From IMG/VR virus record IMGVR_UViG_3300030101_001354, positions 1 to 45,090 of that record: a DNA stretch of 45,090 bases. One strand, written 5' to 3'. Made by a program: the position numbers and the translations under genes. Origin of the DNA: a virus. This document shows, in pieces, positions 8,238-15,397 of the stretch. The notes beneath the pieces were generated by a model. The model saw only the letters and a list, made by a program, of their open reading frames with translations. It was not told where the DNA came from and searched no databases. Each line of letters begins with the position of its first letter. Positions within the stretch are counted from its first letter, which is position 1.

Positions 8238-9301
8238 GCCAAACCCATAAAATCCAAATCCAGGAACAAATCTGTAGTGGACAAAATGGGAAATCTTTTG
8301 TTGTAGTTTCTTCTAATACTTAAAACAGTTTTAGATTGCTCTTCCACAGTAACAATGTAGGGAAGAGCATAGTCTTCATCTATCTCTAAATAACAATGTT
8401 GTTCTAGTAATGTATATTGTGGGTCACTATTATCTGTAGGAGATAATCCTAAAATAGTATCCATCTTTTCTGATAAAGATGTAGGACTAGGATAAGTTGC
8501 TTCAGGTAAATCTATATCATCATAAATACCTGTACGCATATCTTTTGCTAAATCTACTGGACTTCTATAAATAACATGTGTATATCTGTCTGCTTTATTT
8601 AGATTAGAAGCATAGTAAGAAACATAAAATTGGTCTATGGGAATAAACTCTGATACTGGTCTTTTTAAATTAGCATCATAGTAAACTTTTTTAAATGCAG
8701 AACCTATTAAAGGTAAATGAAATAACATTCTTTCAAACTCATCAAAGTATTCTGGCATCTGCTCAGTTACTTGATAGTTCATAAAATCTTTTACTCTATT
8801 AGATTGTAATTCTCTTTCAGGAGTTACCTTTCCTAATATCTGTGTTTTAACTGGACCATTTGCAGGAAACATTTCTTGTATAGCTTTAGATTGAAACTTA
8901 ACTGCTGATTCAATTAACATAGGATGTACTGCTGTACATGCACCTTCAAAAGGTTCAGAGGTATCTTGTATTTTTAATCCTAATAAATCAAATCCTCTTT
9001 CAAACATAGACTCCCATTCTGCTCTAGAATCTTTATCTGCTGTATAATTATTAACAACATCTTCTGCTATTTTTACTAACTCATCTTCTTCTAAAGTATC
9101 TGCAATGTTACCATACCATTCTTTCATTTCACCTTCAGGTTCCATCTCTATATTTACTTCAGTAAAATCTACAGTAACTCCTCCATCTTCATCTGCTTCA
9201 AAAGTAGGAGACCCTGCTGCTTCTTTAAGTTGTTCTGGAAGTTTTACTACGTTTGATATTGTTTCCTCTATTTTATCAAATGGATTTTTTTCTATTGCCA
9301 T
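8234..9301 (-). CDS. Portal protein, N-terminal part (ends at apparent frameshift)
   Basis: The reading frame has 355 codons, of which about the first 335 look like portal (RAEWESMFERGFDLLGLK, EPFEGACTAVHPMLIESAV, IGSAFKKVYYDANLKRP, PIDQFYVSY). The final residues after NYNKR are out of frame: the conserved continuation lies in the -1 frame and starts at the A-run 8296-8299. One extra A there would restore one continuous ORF from 9301 to 6774. The start overlaps the stop of the upstream gene (TAATG). Confidence 0.78.
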   Translation of the reverse strand: MAIEKNPFDKIEETISNVVKLPEQLKEAAGSPTFEADEDGGVTVDFTEVNIEMEPEGEMKEWYGNIADTLEEDELVKIAEDVVNNYTADKDSRAEWESMFERGFDLLGLKIQDTSEPFEGACTAVHPMLIESAVKFQSKAIQEMFPANGPVKTQILGKVTPERELQSNRVKDFMNYQVTEQMPEYFDEFERMLFHLPLIGSAFKKVYYDANLKRPVSEFIPIDQFYVSYYASNLNKADRYTHVIYRSPVDLAKDMRTGIYDDIDLPEATYPSPTSLSEKMDTILGLSPTDNSDPQYTLLEQHCYLEIDEDYALPYIVTVEEQSKTVLSIRRNYNKRFPILSTTDLFLDLDFMGLA

Positions 9302-11442
9302 TATATTGCCCTTTGTGTATTATAATTATTATAGTAGTTTTTCATAACTCTTCCACCTTCTTTTAATTTTTCTATTCCTTCATTTAAAAGTTTTGTTCTC
9401 ATCTCTGGTGTAATTATTAATCTATATGCTTCTGCTTTATCTCCTTTTACTTTTCCTTTAAAATAACCATACTCTTGAATATTATTTATTAAATGAGAAT
9501 CTACTCTTGTTTTATCCACATTTGTATTATATTTTTTTGCTAATTTTTCTAAATATTTTTTATATTCATTATCATATTTATTAGCTACATATATAGCATC
9601 ATCTATATCAAACATATTATCAATATGAAATTGTTGTATTTTTTCTATTCTTCCTCTATCTAATGCACTTTCAAGTTCCATTAATCTATTTAATTGACCT
9701 TCATTTAAATTATGTTTAGATAATATATCTTTATATTTATTCATAAATTTAGATGAAGCTTCATTTCTAGCTTGTCGTCTTAGTAAATCATCAGCACTTC
9801 CTTTTTTAACAGCAGGTAATTGACCACTTTTATTTATTATAGAATTTGCAAAAGCTTCTCTATATTGTTTTACATCAGAAATTATATCTTTTAAATTATT
9901 TTTTATATATGCTTTAGTTTTTAATTTATTTAATTCTTCTTCATATAATTTATTAGGAGCATATCTATTAAACTGAACTTGTCCTGTTGTTAAACTTAAA
10001 CTTCCTTTACCTTCTTGTGCAGCTTCTAATAACATTCTACGTAAAGGATATTTATATTCATTACCTTTTTTTGTATAAGGTAGTTCTGGTAAAATATTTT
10101 TATATTTTCTCATTAAGTTAAAAGATTTTTTTTCTAAAGGAGAAATTTTATTTTCATAAAATTTTATTTCTTCTATTATATCTTTTAATATTTCTTCATT
10201 TCGTGTTTTTTGAAGTGGAGAAAAATTTGGAAACTCTGCAATCGTTAAATTTAATCTATCATATCTTTCTCTAGCTCTATTTAATTTTTCTGCATAAGGA
10301 GCTTTTTCTGTTTCTAATGCACTTAATTTATCTAAATATTTTTTTTGATATTCTTCTTCACTTATAAGTTCTTTACCTACTTTATCTCTAGCATATTCTG
10401 ATTGAAGTTCTTCAATATGTTTTGTAGAATTACCATCTAAATCTGTTCTATCTGCACTACGTACTCTTCCAATAACATTTCTTAAATCTTTATAATGCTC
10501 TTGATAATATGCTCTTCCTGGAACTTGAAAATTTGTTTCTTTATAATTTCTATCTGGTCCTGGTACAAGTTTTTCTAATTCTTCATCAAATCTTCCTGTT
10601 ATTGTAAGTGAAGGATATCTATATGTACGACCAAATTGATTAAGTCTTTTATTTAATATTTGATAATGTTTCTTTTTTAAATCAGCAAGTTCTTTACTAT
10701 CAGTTTTTAAAACTGATAAATTAAGACTATCCATGTCTCCTTTATATTCTTTAGAATGTAACTTTTCTATTTTTTTGTAAATATTATTTTGCTCATTAGT
10801 TAATTCTTTAATTAAATCTGGTGATGTATCTAAATCTATTTTTTCTATAGGGACTTCATTCATGGACATAAAATCTTTTAACTCTTCTTTAGATATTTTT
10901 TCATTTTTACTTTTATTTAAAAGAGAAGATAAACCTGAACTTTTAAATTCATCAGGAGAAACATCTTTAAGTCTACTTATATAAGCAGCTCCTGTTCCTC
11001 TTTTTTGTTGTAAATCATTTACAGCTTTTGTTAATCTTGAATAAGGTTTTCCATCTTTTGGAGGAGATAACAAAAGAGTTTCTTTATCTATTGGAGCATC
11101 TTTACCTAATCGTTTACTTAAAACTTTAGCAGCTCCTTTTAATCCTCTAGCTCCCATACCTATTAAAGGTAAAGAACCTAAAGCAGCTAATCCAGTAAGA
11201 GCTCCTTTGCCTAATGTTTTAAGATAATCTCCTTCTTTAAATGCTTCTTTAGTTTCTCTTGCAAAGATAGGAGTTTCATAAGCAGAAATAGTTTCACCCA
11301 CAACAGGAGTAAAACCTAAAGCTAATTGTTCTACTAAAGGTAAGTCTTCATATTTTTCATATAGACGTGCAGCAGCAGAATCATCATCATTAATAACATC
11401 TGTTGATAATTCATTATAAAGCTTTTCTTGTGTTGCTGTCAT
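9301..11442 (-). CDS. Large helical virion-type protein, unknown function
   Basis: This 713-aa protein lies between terL and portal. The N-terminus (about 1-110) has LPLVEQLALGFTPVVGETISAYETPIFARET and a Gly/Ala/Leu-rich hydrophobic stretch (GALTGLAALGSLPLIGMGARGLKGAA) that could insert in a membrane. The remaining 600 residues are charged, mainly helical and Lys/Glu/Tyr-rich with no catalytic motif that I recognise. The layout resembles large internal or ejected virion proteins of marine phages. A leader toxin or effector carried in the virion is an alternative. AGGGGAATT precedes the ATG. Confidence 0.5.
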   Translation of the reverse strand: MTATQEKLYNELSTDVINDDDSAAARLYEKYEDLPLVEQLALGFTPVVGETISAYETPIFARETKEAFKEGDYLKTLGKGALTGLAALGSLPLIGMGARGLKGAAKVLSKRLGKDAPIDKETLLLSPPKDGKPYSRLTKAVNDLQQKRGTGAAYISRLKDVSPDEFKSSGLSSLLNKSKNEKISKEELKDFMSMNEVPIEKIDLDTSPDLIKELTNEQNNIYKKIEKLHSKEYKGDMDSLNLSVLKTDSKELADLKKKHYQILNKRLNQFGRTYRYPSLTITGRFDEELEKLVPGPDRNYKETNFQVPGRAYYQEHYKDLRNVIGRVRSADRTDLDGNSTKHIEELQSEYARDKVGKELISEEEYQKKYLDKLSALETEKAPYAEKLNRARERYDRLNLTIAEFPNFSPLQKTRNEEILKDIIEEIKFYENKISPLEKKSFNLMRKYKNILPELPYTKKGNEYKYPLRRMLLEAAQEGKGSLSLTTGQVQFNRYAPNKLYEEELNKLKTKAYIKNNLKDIISDVKQYREAFANSIINKSGQLPAVKKGSADDLLRRQARNEASSKFMNKYKDILSKHNLNEGQLNRLMELESALDRGRIEKIQQFHIDNMFDIDDAIYVANKYDNEYKKYLEKLAKKYNTNVDKTRVDSHLINNIQEYGYFKGKVKGDKAEAYRLIITPEMRTKLLNEGIEKLKEGGRVMKNYYNNYNTQRAI

Positions 11443-11470
11443 AATTCCCCTATTAATTCATATTATAACA

Positions 11471-13015
11471 TTAAGTTCGCCAGTATGCAACCTTTTTTTT
11501 CATAGGTGGGTCATCCCACTCTGGGTCTTCAGGATGTTCTAAATGCCAAGACTCTTTCATATAATGTATTGCCATAGTCATAGCATCTACTTGGTCATCA
11601 TGAGCTGCATTTGGAAAACGTAATAGTTCTTCTAATAAGTCTTCTGACCATTTTCTATTGCTAGGTATCCATACTCTTCCTGCTTCTATCATAGGAGTTG
11701 CAGAATATACTCTAGCTACTTTATCTCTATCAGGTAAATATTCTAAAACAGGTAATCCTGCTCTTCGCATATCCTGTATGAGTGATTGACCAGATGCTTT
11801 CTTTTCTATCATACAAACATCAGGTCTATGTTCATCATATAACTGTTGTGCTATACGTCTTAATTCTGGATATTCAAATCTACCTTTTATATTTCCTAAT
11901 AATATTAATTGAGCTACATATTGTTCGTAGCCATCTTCTGTTTCTTCATAGGTATGAAAGATTCCCCAAGTTTGTACTACACTATAGTCTGCAGTTCTTG
12001 ATGTGGAGAACGCAGTATCATAAGTTTGTATTATAAATTCACAAGGTGGTGGGTCATCTTGTTCCCAATACTGTATCCATTTCTTTTTTATTATTCCTCC
12101 TTCATCAGGAGTTGGGTCTTGCATATAAAGTGCATTCCAATATCTAGCTCCATTGGATGCTTTTATCTCTGCTTCGTCTACCTTGAGAACATTATCAGGT
12201 TTCCACTCTGGAAAATAGCTTGAACCCACAGGCAACTGCAGTAACGAAGCTGACTCCTCGTCTAACCATGCAGGTATACGCACTACATCCCAGGGAGTTA
12301 CAGCATAATCACCCACATTCTCTTCTTGTTTTAGTAACCATCCACATAAATCGTCATAATGGTACCTTGTATTAATAATAAGAATAGAACCATTAGGCAT
12401 AATACGTGTTCGTAGTCCTGATGGGTACCATTCTTTTACATATCTTCTACCTGCTGCAGAGAATGAGTCCTCTTCAGACATTACATCATCTAATATGGCT
12501 ATGTGAGCTCCTCGACCTGCTATCTGTGACCTAACACCTGCTGCATAGTACGTACCATTGTGGTTTGTCTTCCATTTACCTGCAGCTCTTACGTCACTTC
12601 TTAGGGAAACACCTCTAAATATGTTTTGAAAGTCTTCTGTATTTACAATATCTCTAACACTTCTACCAAAATCACTAGATAATTGGTCACTATGAGAAAC
12701 AGTTAGTATTTCATGCTCTGGATTTCTACCAATATACCATGCAGGAAACAGTTTAGAACAGATTACAGACTTAGAACTACGTGGAGGTAGAAAGACCATA
12801 AGCCTTTTTATCTCTCCAGACTCTAGTTTCTGTAGTTTTTCACTTATTACTTCTATATGTCTACCCATTCTCCAATCAGAAACAAGTGTTGGAGCCATTT
12901 TTCTAACAAAAGTAATAAAATTTAGATTGGAATCCTGTTGAACTTTTTGAGATAACAAGCTATCTAGGGTAACAAGAGGAGAAATAGTCTCTATAGTCTC
13001 TATAGTTTGATTCAT
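11471..13015 (-). CDS. terL: Terminase large subunit (packaging ATPase and nuclease)
   Basis: This 514-aa protein has the usual terL size. The ATPase part shows a deviant Walker A (FLPPRSSKS, about 75-83), VSHSDQLSSDFGRSVRD, and Walker B HIAILDDVMSEED (about 170-182). The RNase H-like nuclease part has YDTAFSTSRTADYS, VCMIEKKASGQ and a C-terminal HDDQVDAMTMAI with the metal-binding Asp residues. It cuts and pumps phage DNA into the prohead through the portal. It is the first gene of the leftward operon, behind a near-consensus promoter, and lacks a clear Shine-Dalgarno sequence. Confidence 0.93.
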   Translation of the reverse strand: MNQTIETIETISPLVTLDSLLSQKVQQDSNLNFITFVRKMAPTLVSDWRMGRHIEVISEKLQKLESGEIKRLMVFLPPRSSKSVICSKLFPAWYIGRNPEHEILTVSHSDQLSSDFGRSVRDIVNTEDFQNIFRGVSLRSDVRAAGKWKTNHNGTYYAAGVRSQIAGRGAHIAILDDVMSEEDSFSAAGRRYVKEWYPSGLRTRIMPNGSILIINTRYHYDDLCGWLLKQEENVGDYAVTPWDVVRIPAWLDEESASLLQLPVGSSYFPEWKPDNVLKVDEAEIKASNGARYWNALYMQDPTPDEGGIIKKKWIQYWEQDDPPPCEFIIQTYDTAFSTSRTADYSVVQTWGIFHTYEETEDGYEQYVAQLILLGNIKGRFEYPELRRIAQQLYDEHRPDVCMIEKKASGQSLIQDMRRAGLPVLEYLPDRDKVARVYSATPMIEAGRVWIPSNRKWSEDLLEELLRFPNAAHDDQVDAMTMAIHYMKESWHLEHPEDPEWDDPPMKKKVAYWRT

Positions 13016-13106
13016 ATTAATTGTATTTAATTATATTTCTAATAAAAAATAAAAAAAGAAAAACAAAAGTACCTAATATCTTTAATATCTTTATATATTA
13101 TATATA

Positions 13107-13135
13107 ATTATACATAACTCCCCCATGTTTGTCAA
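13107..13135 (-). promoter_or_regulatory. Near-consensus leftward sigma70 promoter for the terL operon
   Basis: On the minus strand TTGACA (13135-13130) and TATAAT (13112-13107) are exactly 17 bases apart, a perfect match to the bacterial consensus. It lies about 90 bases upstream of terL and would drive the leftward structural operon with host RNA polymerase. Confidence 0.8.
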
Positions 13136-13160
13136 GTATTATTTTATATTTTTATTATAA

Positions 13161-13235
13161 AGCCTAGGTTTTTGGTCTATATATGGGGGTGGGGTATATA
13201 TATATACAGCACAGCACAGTTTTTTTTGCTAGGCT
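13161..13235. repeat. Inverted repeat AGCCTAG / CTAGGCT around G-rich and TA-repeat tract
   Basis: The arms AGCCTAG (13161-13167) and CTAGGCT (13229-13235) enclose 61 bases holding GGGGGTGGGG, an alternating TA run, CAGCACAGCACAG and an eight-T run. It lies about 26 bases upstream of the leftward -35 box. It could be a regulator site, a DNA-unwinding element or a terminus-like structure. Confidence 0.4.
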
Positions 13236-13457
13236 ATACAATATTATACAAGCTAATCAGATTTTTAGAAAAAAAAGATACCTTTAAAACAAAAAAGACA
13301 ATTAAAAAAATAATTATGATTAGAAAGACTATATTTTTAATTATGATTATGTCTTTTAATATTCTTTTCATTAATAAACTACTACTTTTAATTAATCTTA
13401 ATAAGTCGTTACTAATTATTTTAAATTACTTTTAATTATCTTACTTAATACTAATGA

Positions 13458-13495
13458 TTATAATTCTCGCAGTCCTGCGAAAAAACTAATTATAA
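13458..13495. repeat. Palindrome copy 1 (TCGCAG-TC-CTGCGA) in a larger hairpin
   Basis: The 14-bp palindrome is at 13467-13480. It is enclosed by TTATAATT (13458-13465) and AATTATAA (13488-13495), giving a nested hairpin. It lies 22 bases upstream of the -35 box at 13503. Confidence 0.6.
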
Positions 13496-13502
13496 AAAAG
13501 AC

Positions 13503-13530
13503 TTGCATTTTAAAATCATGGTATTAAAAT
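13503..13530 (+). promoter_or_regulatory. Candidate rightward promoter before structured RNA
   Basis: TTGCAT (13503-13508) and TAAAAT (13525-13530) are 16 bases apart. Transcription would start near 13537, exactly where a run of predicted RNA hairpins begins. It is weaker than the other promoters in the window. Confidence 0.4.
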
Positions 13531-13536
13531 TAATTT

Positions 13537-13682
13537 GTTATTGACCAACAGCGAGATAACTTCACTTTAAAAAGTGATAAGGTTTAGACAGCTAGAGAAA
13601 TCCACGAGATGTATTCGACTGTCTATGAGTAAGGTAGAAATAAAAAGATAAAATCTTTTATGTAGTAAATGCTTACTTAAAT
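13537..13682 (+). ncRNA. Predicted structured RNA (leader or small RNA)
   Basis: Four stems follow each other: GTTAT/ATAAC (13537-13541 with 13556-13560); CACTTT/AAAGTG (13563-13576); TAGACAG/CTGTCTA, 7 bp (13585-13591 with 13619-13625); and AGTAAG/CTTACT (13628-13633 with 13672-13677), which encloses AAAAGAT/ATCTTTT (13643-13659). There is no ORF. A weak hairpin with eight Ts follows at about 13700-13718. It could be a free small RNA or the 5' leader of the 226-aa gene. It does not look like a tRNA, and I recognise no known RNA family. Confidence 0.4.
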
Positions 13683-13741
13683 ATTTGTTATATCATTTTT
13701 GGTTAATAACTTTTTTTTAACTTAACTATGAAAGTAATATT

Positions 13742-14422
13742 ATGAAAAAATTATTAATTAAAGACACTCAAAAAGAATATAACTCAATGCTTAATGCTTA
13801 TGATGTAGCGACTGAAAGAAAACTAAATGTACATTGTTTCCATATTAGTATTGTTTTAAAATATGGTTTAAAGAAAGACCAATTTGTAGACCATATAACC
13901 AAAGCGATAGAAGGTTTAAATTTGGTTAATAATCCAATACTTAATGATAGTGCAATTACAAGGTTTAAAAGTTTAAACACTAATAAGAAATTATTAGAAA
14001 TGTTTATAAAGTCTAAACCTAAAGACTTGACTTCAAAAAGTGTAAAAGAGTTTTTAAAATCTTTTAATATTGATAGTCAAGAATTGTTGCAAGTCGCTTG
14101 TTATGATGGGGGAATTTTTTCTAAAAATGTACTACATAAAGACGCAAAAAAAGTGCAAGAGATTAAAAAGAAAAAATCAAAAAAACCATCTGGAAAGACT
14201 AATCAAACTTTTGAAAGTAAATTGGACGCTTCAAATTTAGACGATAAAAATGTAGAAGAGTTTATTGTAAATACTTTAAAAGGTTTAGAAATAATTAAGG
14301 TAAAAAAATCTAAGCATTATAAAGCATTTCAACAATTAAATGAATTGCAATCTAAAGGCGAAAGCGAGTTATACAATATTCAATTTTCTAATTATAAGAA
14401 AAATGGTATTAAAGCGAGTTAA
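13742..14422 (+). CDS. Orphan 226-aa protein, unknown function
   Basis: This protein is basic and mostly helical. Residues 1-130 form one predicted helical domain (ending ELLQVACYDGGIFSKNVLH), then comes a Lys-rich linker (KKVQEIKKKKSKKPSGK, about 138-155) and a second small helical domain (LDDKNVEEFIVNTLKGLEIIK). No known motif is seen. It is the first rightward gene, is set apart from the following genes by a strong terminator, and follows a structured leader. The isolated, separately controlled position suits an immediate-early host-takeover or regulatory protein. Two-domain build with a basic linker would allow nucleic-acid binding, but this is inference. Confidence 0.6.
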   Translation: MKKLLIKDTQKEYNSMLNAYDVATERKLNVHCFHISIVLKYGLKKDQFVDHITKAIEGLNLVNNPILNDSAITRFKSLNTNKKLLEMFIKSKPKDLTSKSVKEFLKSFNIDSQELLQVACYDGGIFSKNVLHKDAKKVQEIKKKKSKKPSGKTNQTFESKLDASNLDDKNVEEFIVNTLKGLEIIKVKKSKHYKAFQQLNELQSKGESELYNIQFSNYKKNGIKAS

Positions 14423-14431
14423 ACTTTCAAG

Positions 14432-14464
14432 CCCTGCCAGAGAAATCTGGTGGGGTTTTTTTTT
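14432..14464 (+). terminator. Strong intrinsic terminator
   Basis: A 10-bp stem CCCTGCCAGA/TCTGGTGGGG (14432-14441 with 14446-14455, two G-U pairs) is closed by a GAAA tetraloop and followed by nine Ts. It ends transcription after the 226-aa gene. Confidence 0.9.
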
Positions 14465-14477
14465 GGCTTTTTTTAGC

Positions 14478-14505
14478 TTGACATAACTTTTTAAGCCAAT
14501 ACGAT
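14478..14505 (+). promoter_or_regulatory. Rightward promoter with repeats overlapping its start
   Basis: TTGACA (14478-14483) and TACGAT (14500-14505) have a 16-base spacer. An 18-bp direct repeat begins within the -10 box, so a bound regulator there would block transcription. Confidence 0.55.
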
Positions 14506-14546
14506 AGAAACAAGATTGGCATAATAATATAGAAACAAGATTGGCA
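14504..14546 (+). repeat. Tandem 18-bp direct repeat, probable operator
   Basis: ATAGAAACAAGATTGGCA occurs at 14504-14521 and again at 14529-14546, a 25-base period. A third, inverted half (GCCAAT, 14495-14500) lies in the promoter spacer and runs into the -10 box. The arrangement resembles operator sites. Confidence 0.6.
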
Positions 14547-14562
14547 CAGTCCTAGCATAATC

Positions 14563-14576
14563 TCGCAGGACTGCGA
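14563..14576. repeat. Palindrome copy 2 (TCGCAG-GA-CTGCGA)
   Basis: The palindrome is flanked by near-identical copies of CACAGTCCTAGCA and CACAATCCTAGCA, and GCAT/ATGC can extend the stem. It lies 34 bases upstream of the -35 box at 14611. Confidence 0.6.
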
Positions 14577-14610
14577 AAAAATGCACAATCCTAGCAGACA
14601 AAAATACTAC

Positions 14611-14638
14611 TTGACACAACATATAGTGGTGGTATAGT
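14611..14638 (+). promoter_or_regulatory. Rightward promoter for the early small-gene operon
   Basis: TTGACA (14611-14616) and TATAGT (14633-14638) have a 16-base spacer. The first gene begins 42 bases behind the -10 box with a GGAGGT site. It would drive the run of small genes to about 17291. Confidence 0.65.
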
Positions 14639-14680
14639 GGTAACATACTAAATAACTTAACTTTTAAATGGAGGTTTACT

Positions 14681-14908
14681 ATGGCAAATAGGAAACAGTT
14701 TAGAGATAATGCAATACGAAATAGCATTATAGATAATTCGCAGGACTGCGAAAAACGAAGAAAGCAACGAGGTTATCCAGATTTGAAATCAGAAGTAAGA
14801 AACAGATTAGGAATGAATCAAGCTTCAAATATTTGGCGAACTGTAGAGAATACAAAAAGAGTAACAATATACAGAACAGGAGGTATTTATCATGGATACA
14901 AATACTAA
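14681..14908 (+). CDS. Small basic early protein
   Basis: This 75-aa Arg/Lys/Asn-rich protein begins MANRKQFRDNAIRNSIIDN and has a strong GGAGGTTTACT before the ATG. The palindrome copy 3 lies inside the gene and encodes SQDCE. It may bind nucleic acid by charge, but no family is recognised. Its end overlaps the next gene by 17 bases in another frame. Confidence 0.6.
   Translation: MANRKQFRDNAIRNSIIDNSQDCEKRRKQRGYPDLKSEVRNRLGMNQASNIWRTVENTKRVTIYRTGGIYHGYKY
14738..14751. repeat. Palindrome copy 3 (TCGCAG-GA-CTGCGA) inside a coding region
   Basis: It has the same 14 bases as copy 2 but lies within the 75-aa gene at codons 20-24, about 100 bases downstream of the promoter at 14611. In that position it could act as a roadblock or downstream operator, or as an RNA hairpin. 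Confidence 0.55.
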
Positions 14909-15029
14909 ACAAAACGAACACAAACAAGACCAAGATGAAGATGAAAATATATTACTAGAAGAAAGTCCAATAACACAGACTGATGAAGATGATGTAATTA
15001 AAGAATATGTAGGAAATAACAATGGTTAG
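14892..15029 (+). CDS. Very acidic 45-aa early protein
   Basis: The protein is MDTNTKQNEHKQDQDEDE followed by more Asp/Glu. An AGGAGG-type site lies inside the preceding gene about ten bases upstream. Its stop overlaps the next start (ATGGTTAG). Acidic mini-proteins in phage early regions often mimic DNA or inhibit host factors, but there is no direct sign of this here. Confidence 0.55.
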   Translation: MDTNTKQNEHKQDQDEDENILLEESPITQTDEDDVIKEYVGNNNG

Positions 15030-15174
15030 ACTGTGTGATTGTTGCAGTAGCAAAGCTCTCATATACCAATGGTATAAGTGGCTATGCCACAAACATTGGA
15101 GAGAAGAGAGAGATAGACACGAAGAAAAAGAACAACAATATCAACAACTTATAAAGGAGAGTAACAATGGCTAG
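15022..15174 (+). CDS. Small Cys/His protein, probable zinc knuckle
   Basis: This 50-aa protein has C-x-C-C near residues 5-8 and C-x-x-H near residues 23-26 (CDCC ... LCHKHW), a spacing compatible with one zinc site, followed by a Glu/Gln/Arg-rich helix. It overlaps both neighbours by eight bases. It is probably a small nucleic-acid-binding or regulatory protein. Confidence 0.55.
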   Translation: MVRLCDCCSSKALIYQWYKWLCHKHWREERDRHEEKEQQYQQLIKESNNG

Positions 15175-15388
15175 TATACAATTAATACCTTGTCAAAGTG
15201 AGTTTGAAGAAGGTGCAGATTATATTTTAATACCTATAAATGATTATAGTCATTTAAGAATTAGAAAAGAATATGGAACTAATGAAGATGGTAAGAGATA
15301 TGAAATTATATATGTAGCCCATTATAAAAGAGAAATATCTGAAACCTCTTGGGCAAAAGTATCTCAAACATCTTATGTTTGTTTTTAG
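15167..15388 (+). CDS. Small early protein, unknown function
   Basis: This 73-aa protein has a mixed alpha/beta pattern (ADYILIPINDYSHLRIRKEYG ... EIIYVAHYKREI). AAAGGAGAGTAACA precedes the ATG. It has no membrane segment or Cys motif. It belongs to the coupled early operon. Confidence 0.55.
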   Translation: MASIQLIPCQSEFEEGADYILIPINDYSHLRIRKEYGTNEDGKRYEIIYVAHYKREISETSWAKVSQTSYVCF

Positions 15389-15397
15389 GAGAAAATA

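Larger units (their letters stand above)
13016..13741 (+). other. Divergent intergenic control region (726 bp)
   Basis: No convincing gene lies here. An 87-codon plus-strand frame at 13172-13435 is low-complexity Ile/Leu/Lys and has no ribosome binding site. The region contains the leftward promoter, an inverted repeat flanking a G-rich and TA-repeat tract (13161-13235), a very AT-rich stretch (about 13240-13460), a palindrome inside a longer hairpin (13458-13495), a rightward promoter and a chain of RNA hairpins (13537-13677). Position between divergent operons and low G+C make it a candidate replication origin, which is inference. Confidence 0.6.

Noticed and set aside
13172-13435. An 87-codon plus-strand frame in the control region
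   Set aside because: It is low-complexity Ile/Leu/Lys sequence in AT-rich DNA, has no ribosome binding site, and overlaps the inverted repeat.
13585-13625. Possible tRNA arm (TTCGACT near 13614-13620)
   Set aside because: No acceptor stem, anticodon arm or CCA-type end can be arranged around it; the region is better explained as a set of simple hairpins.
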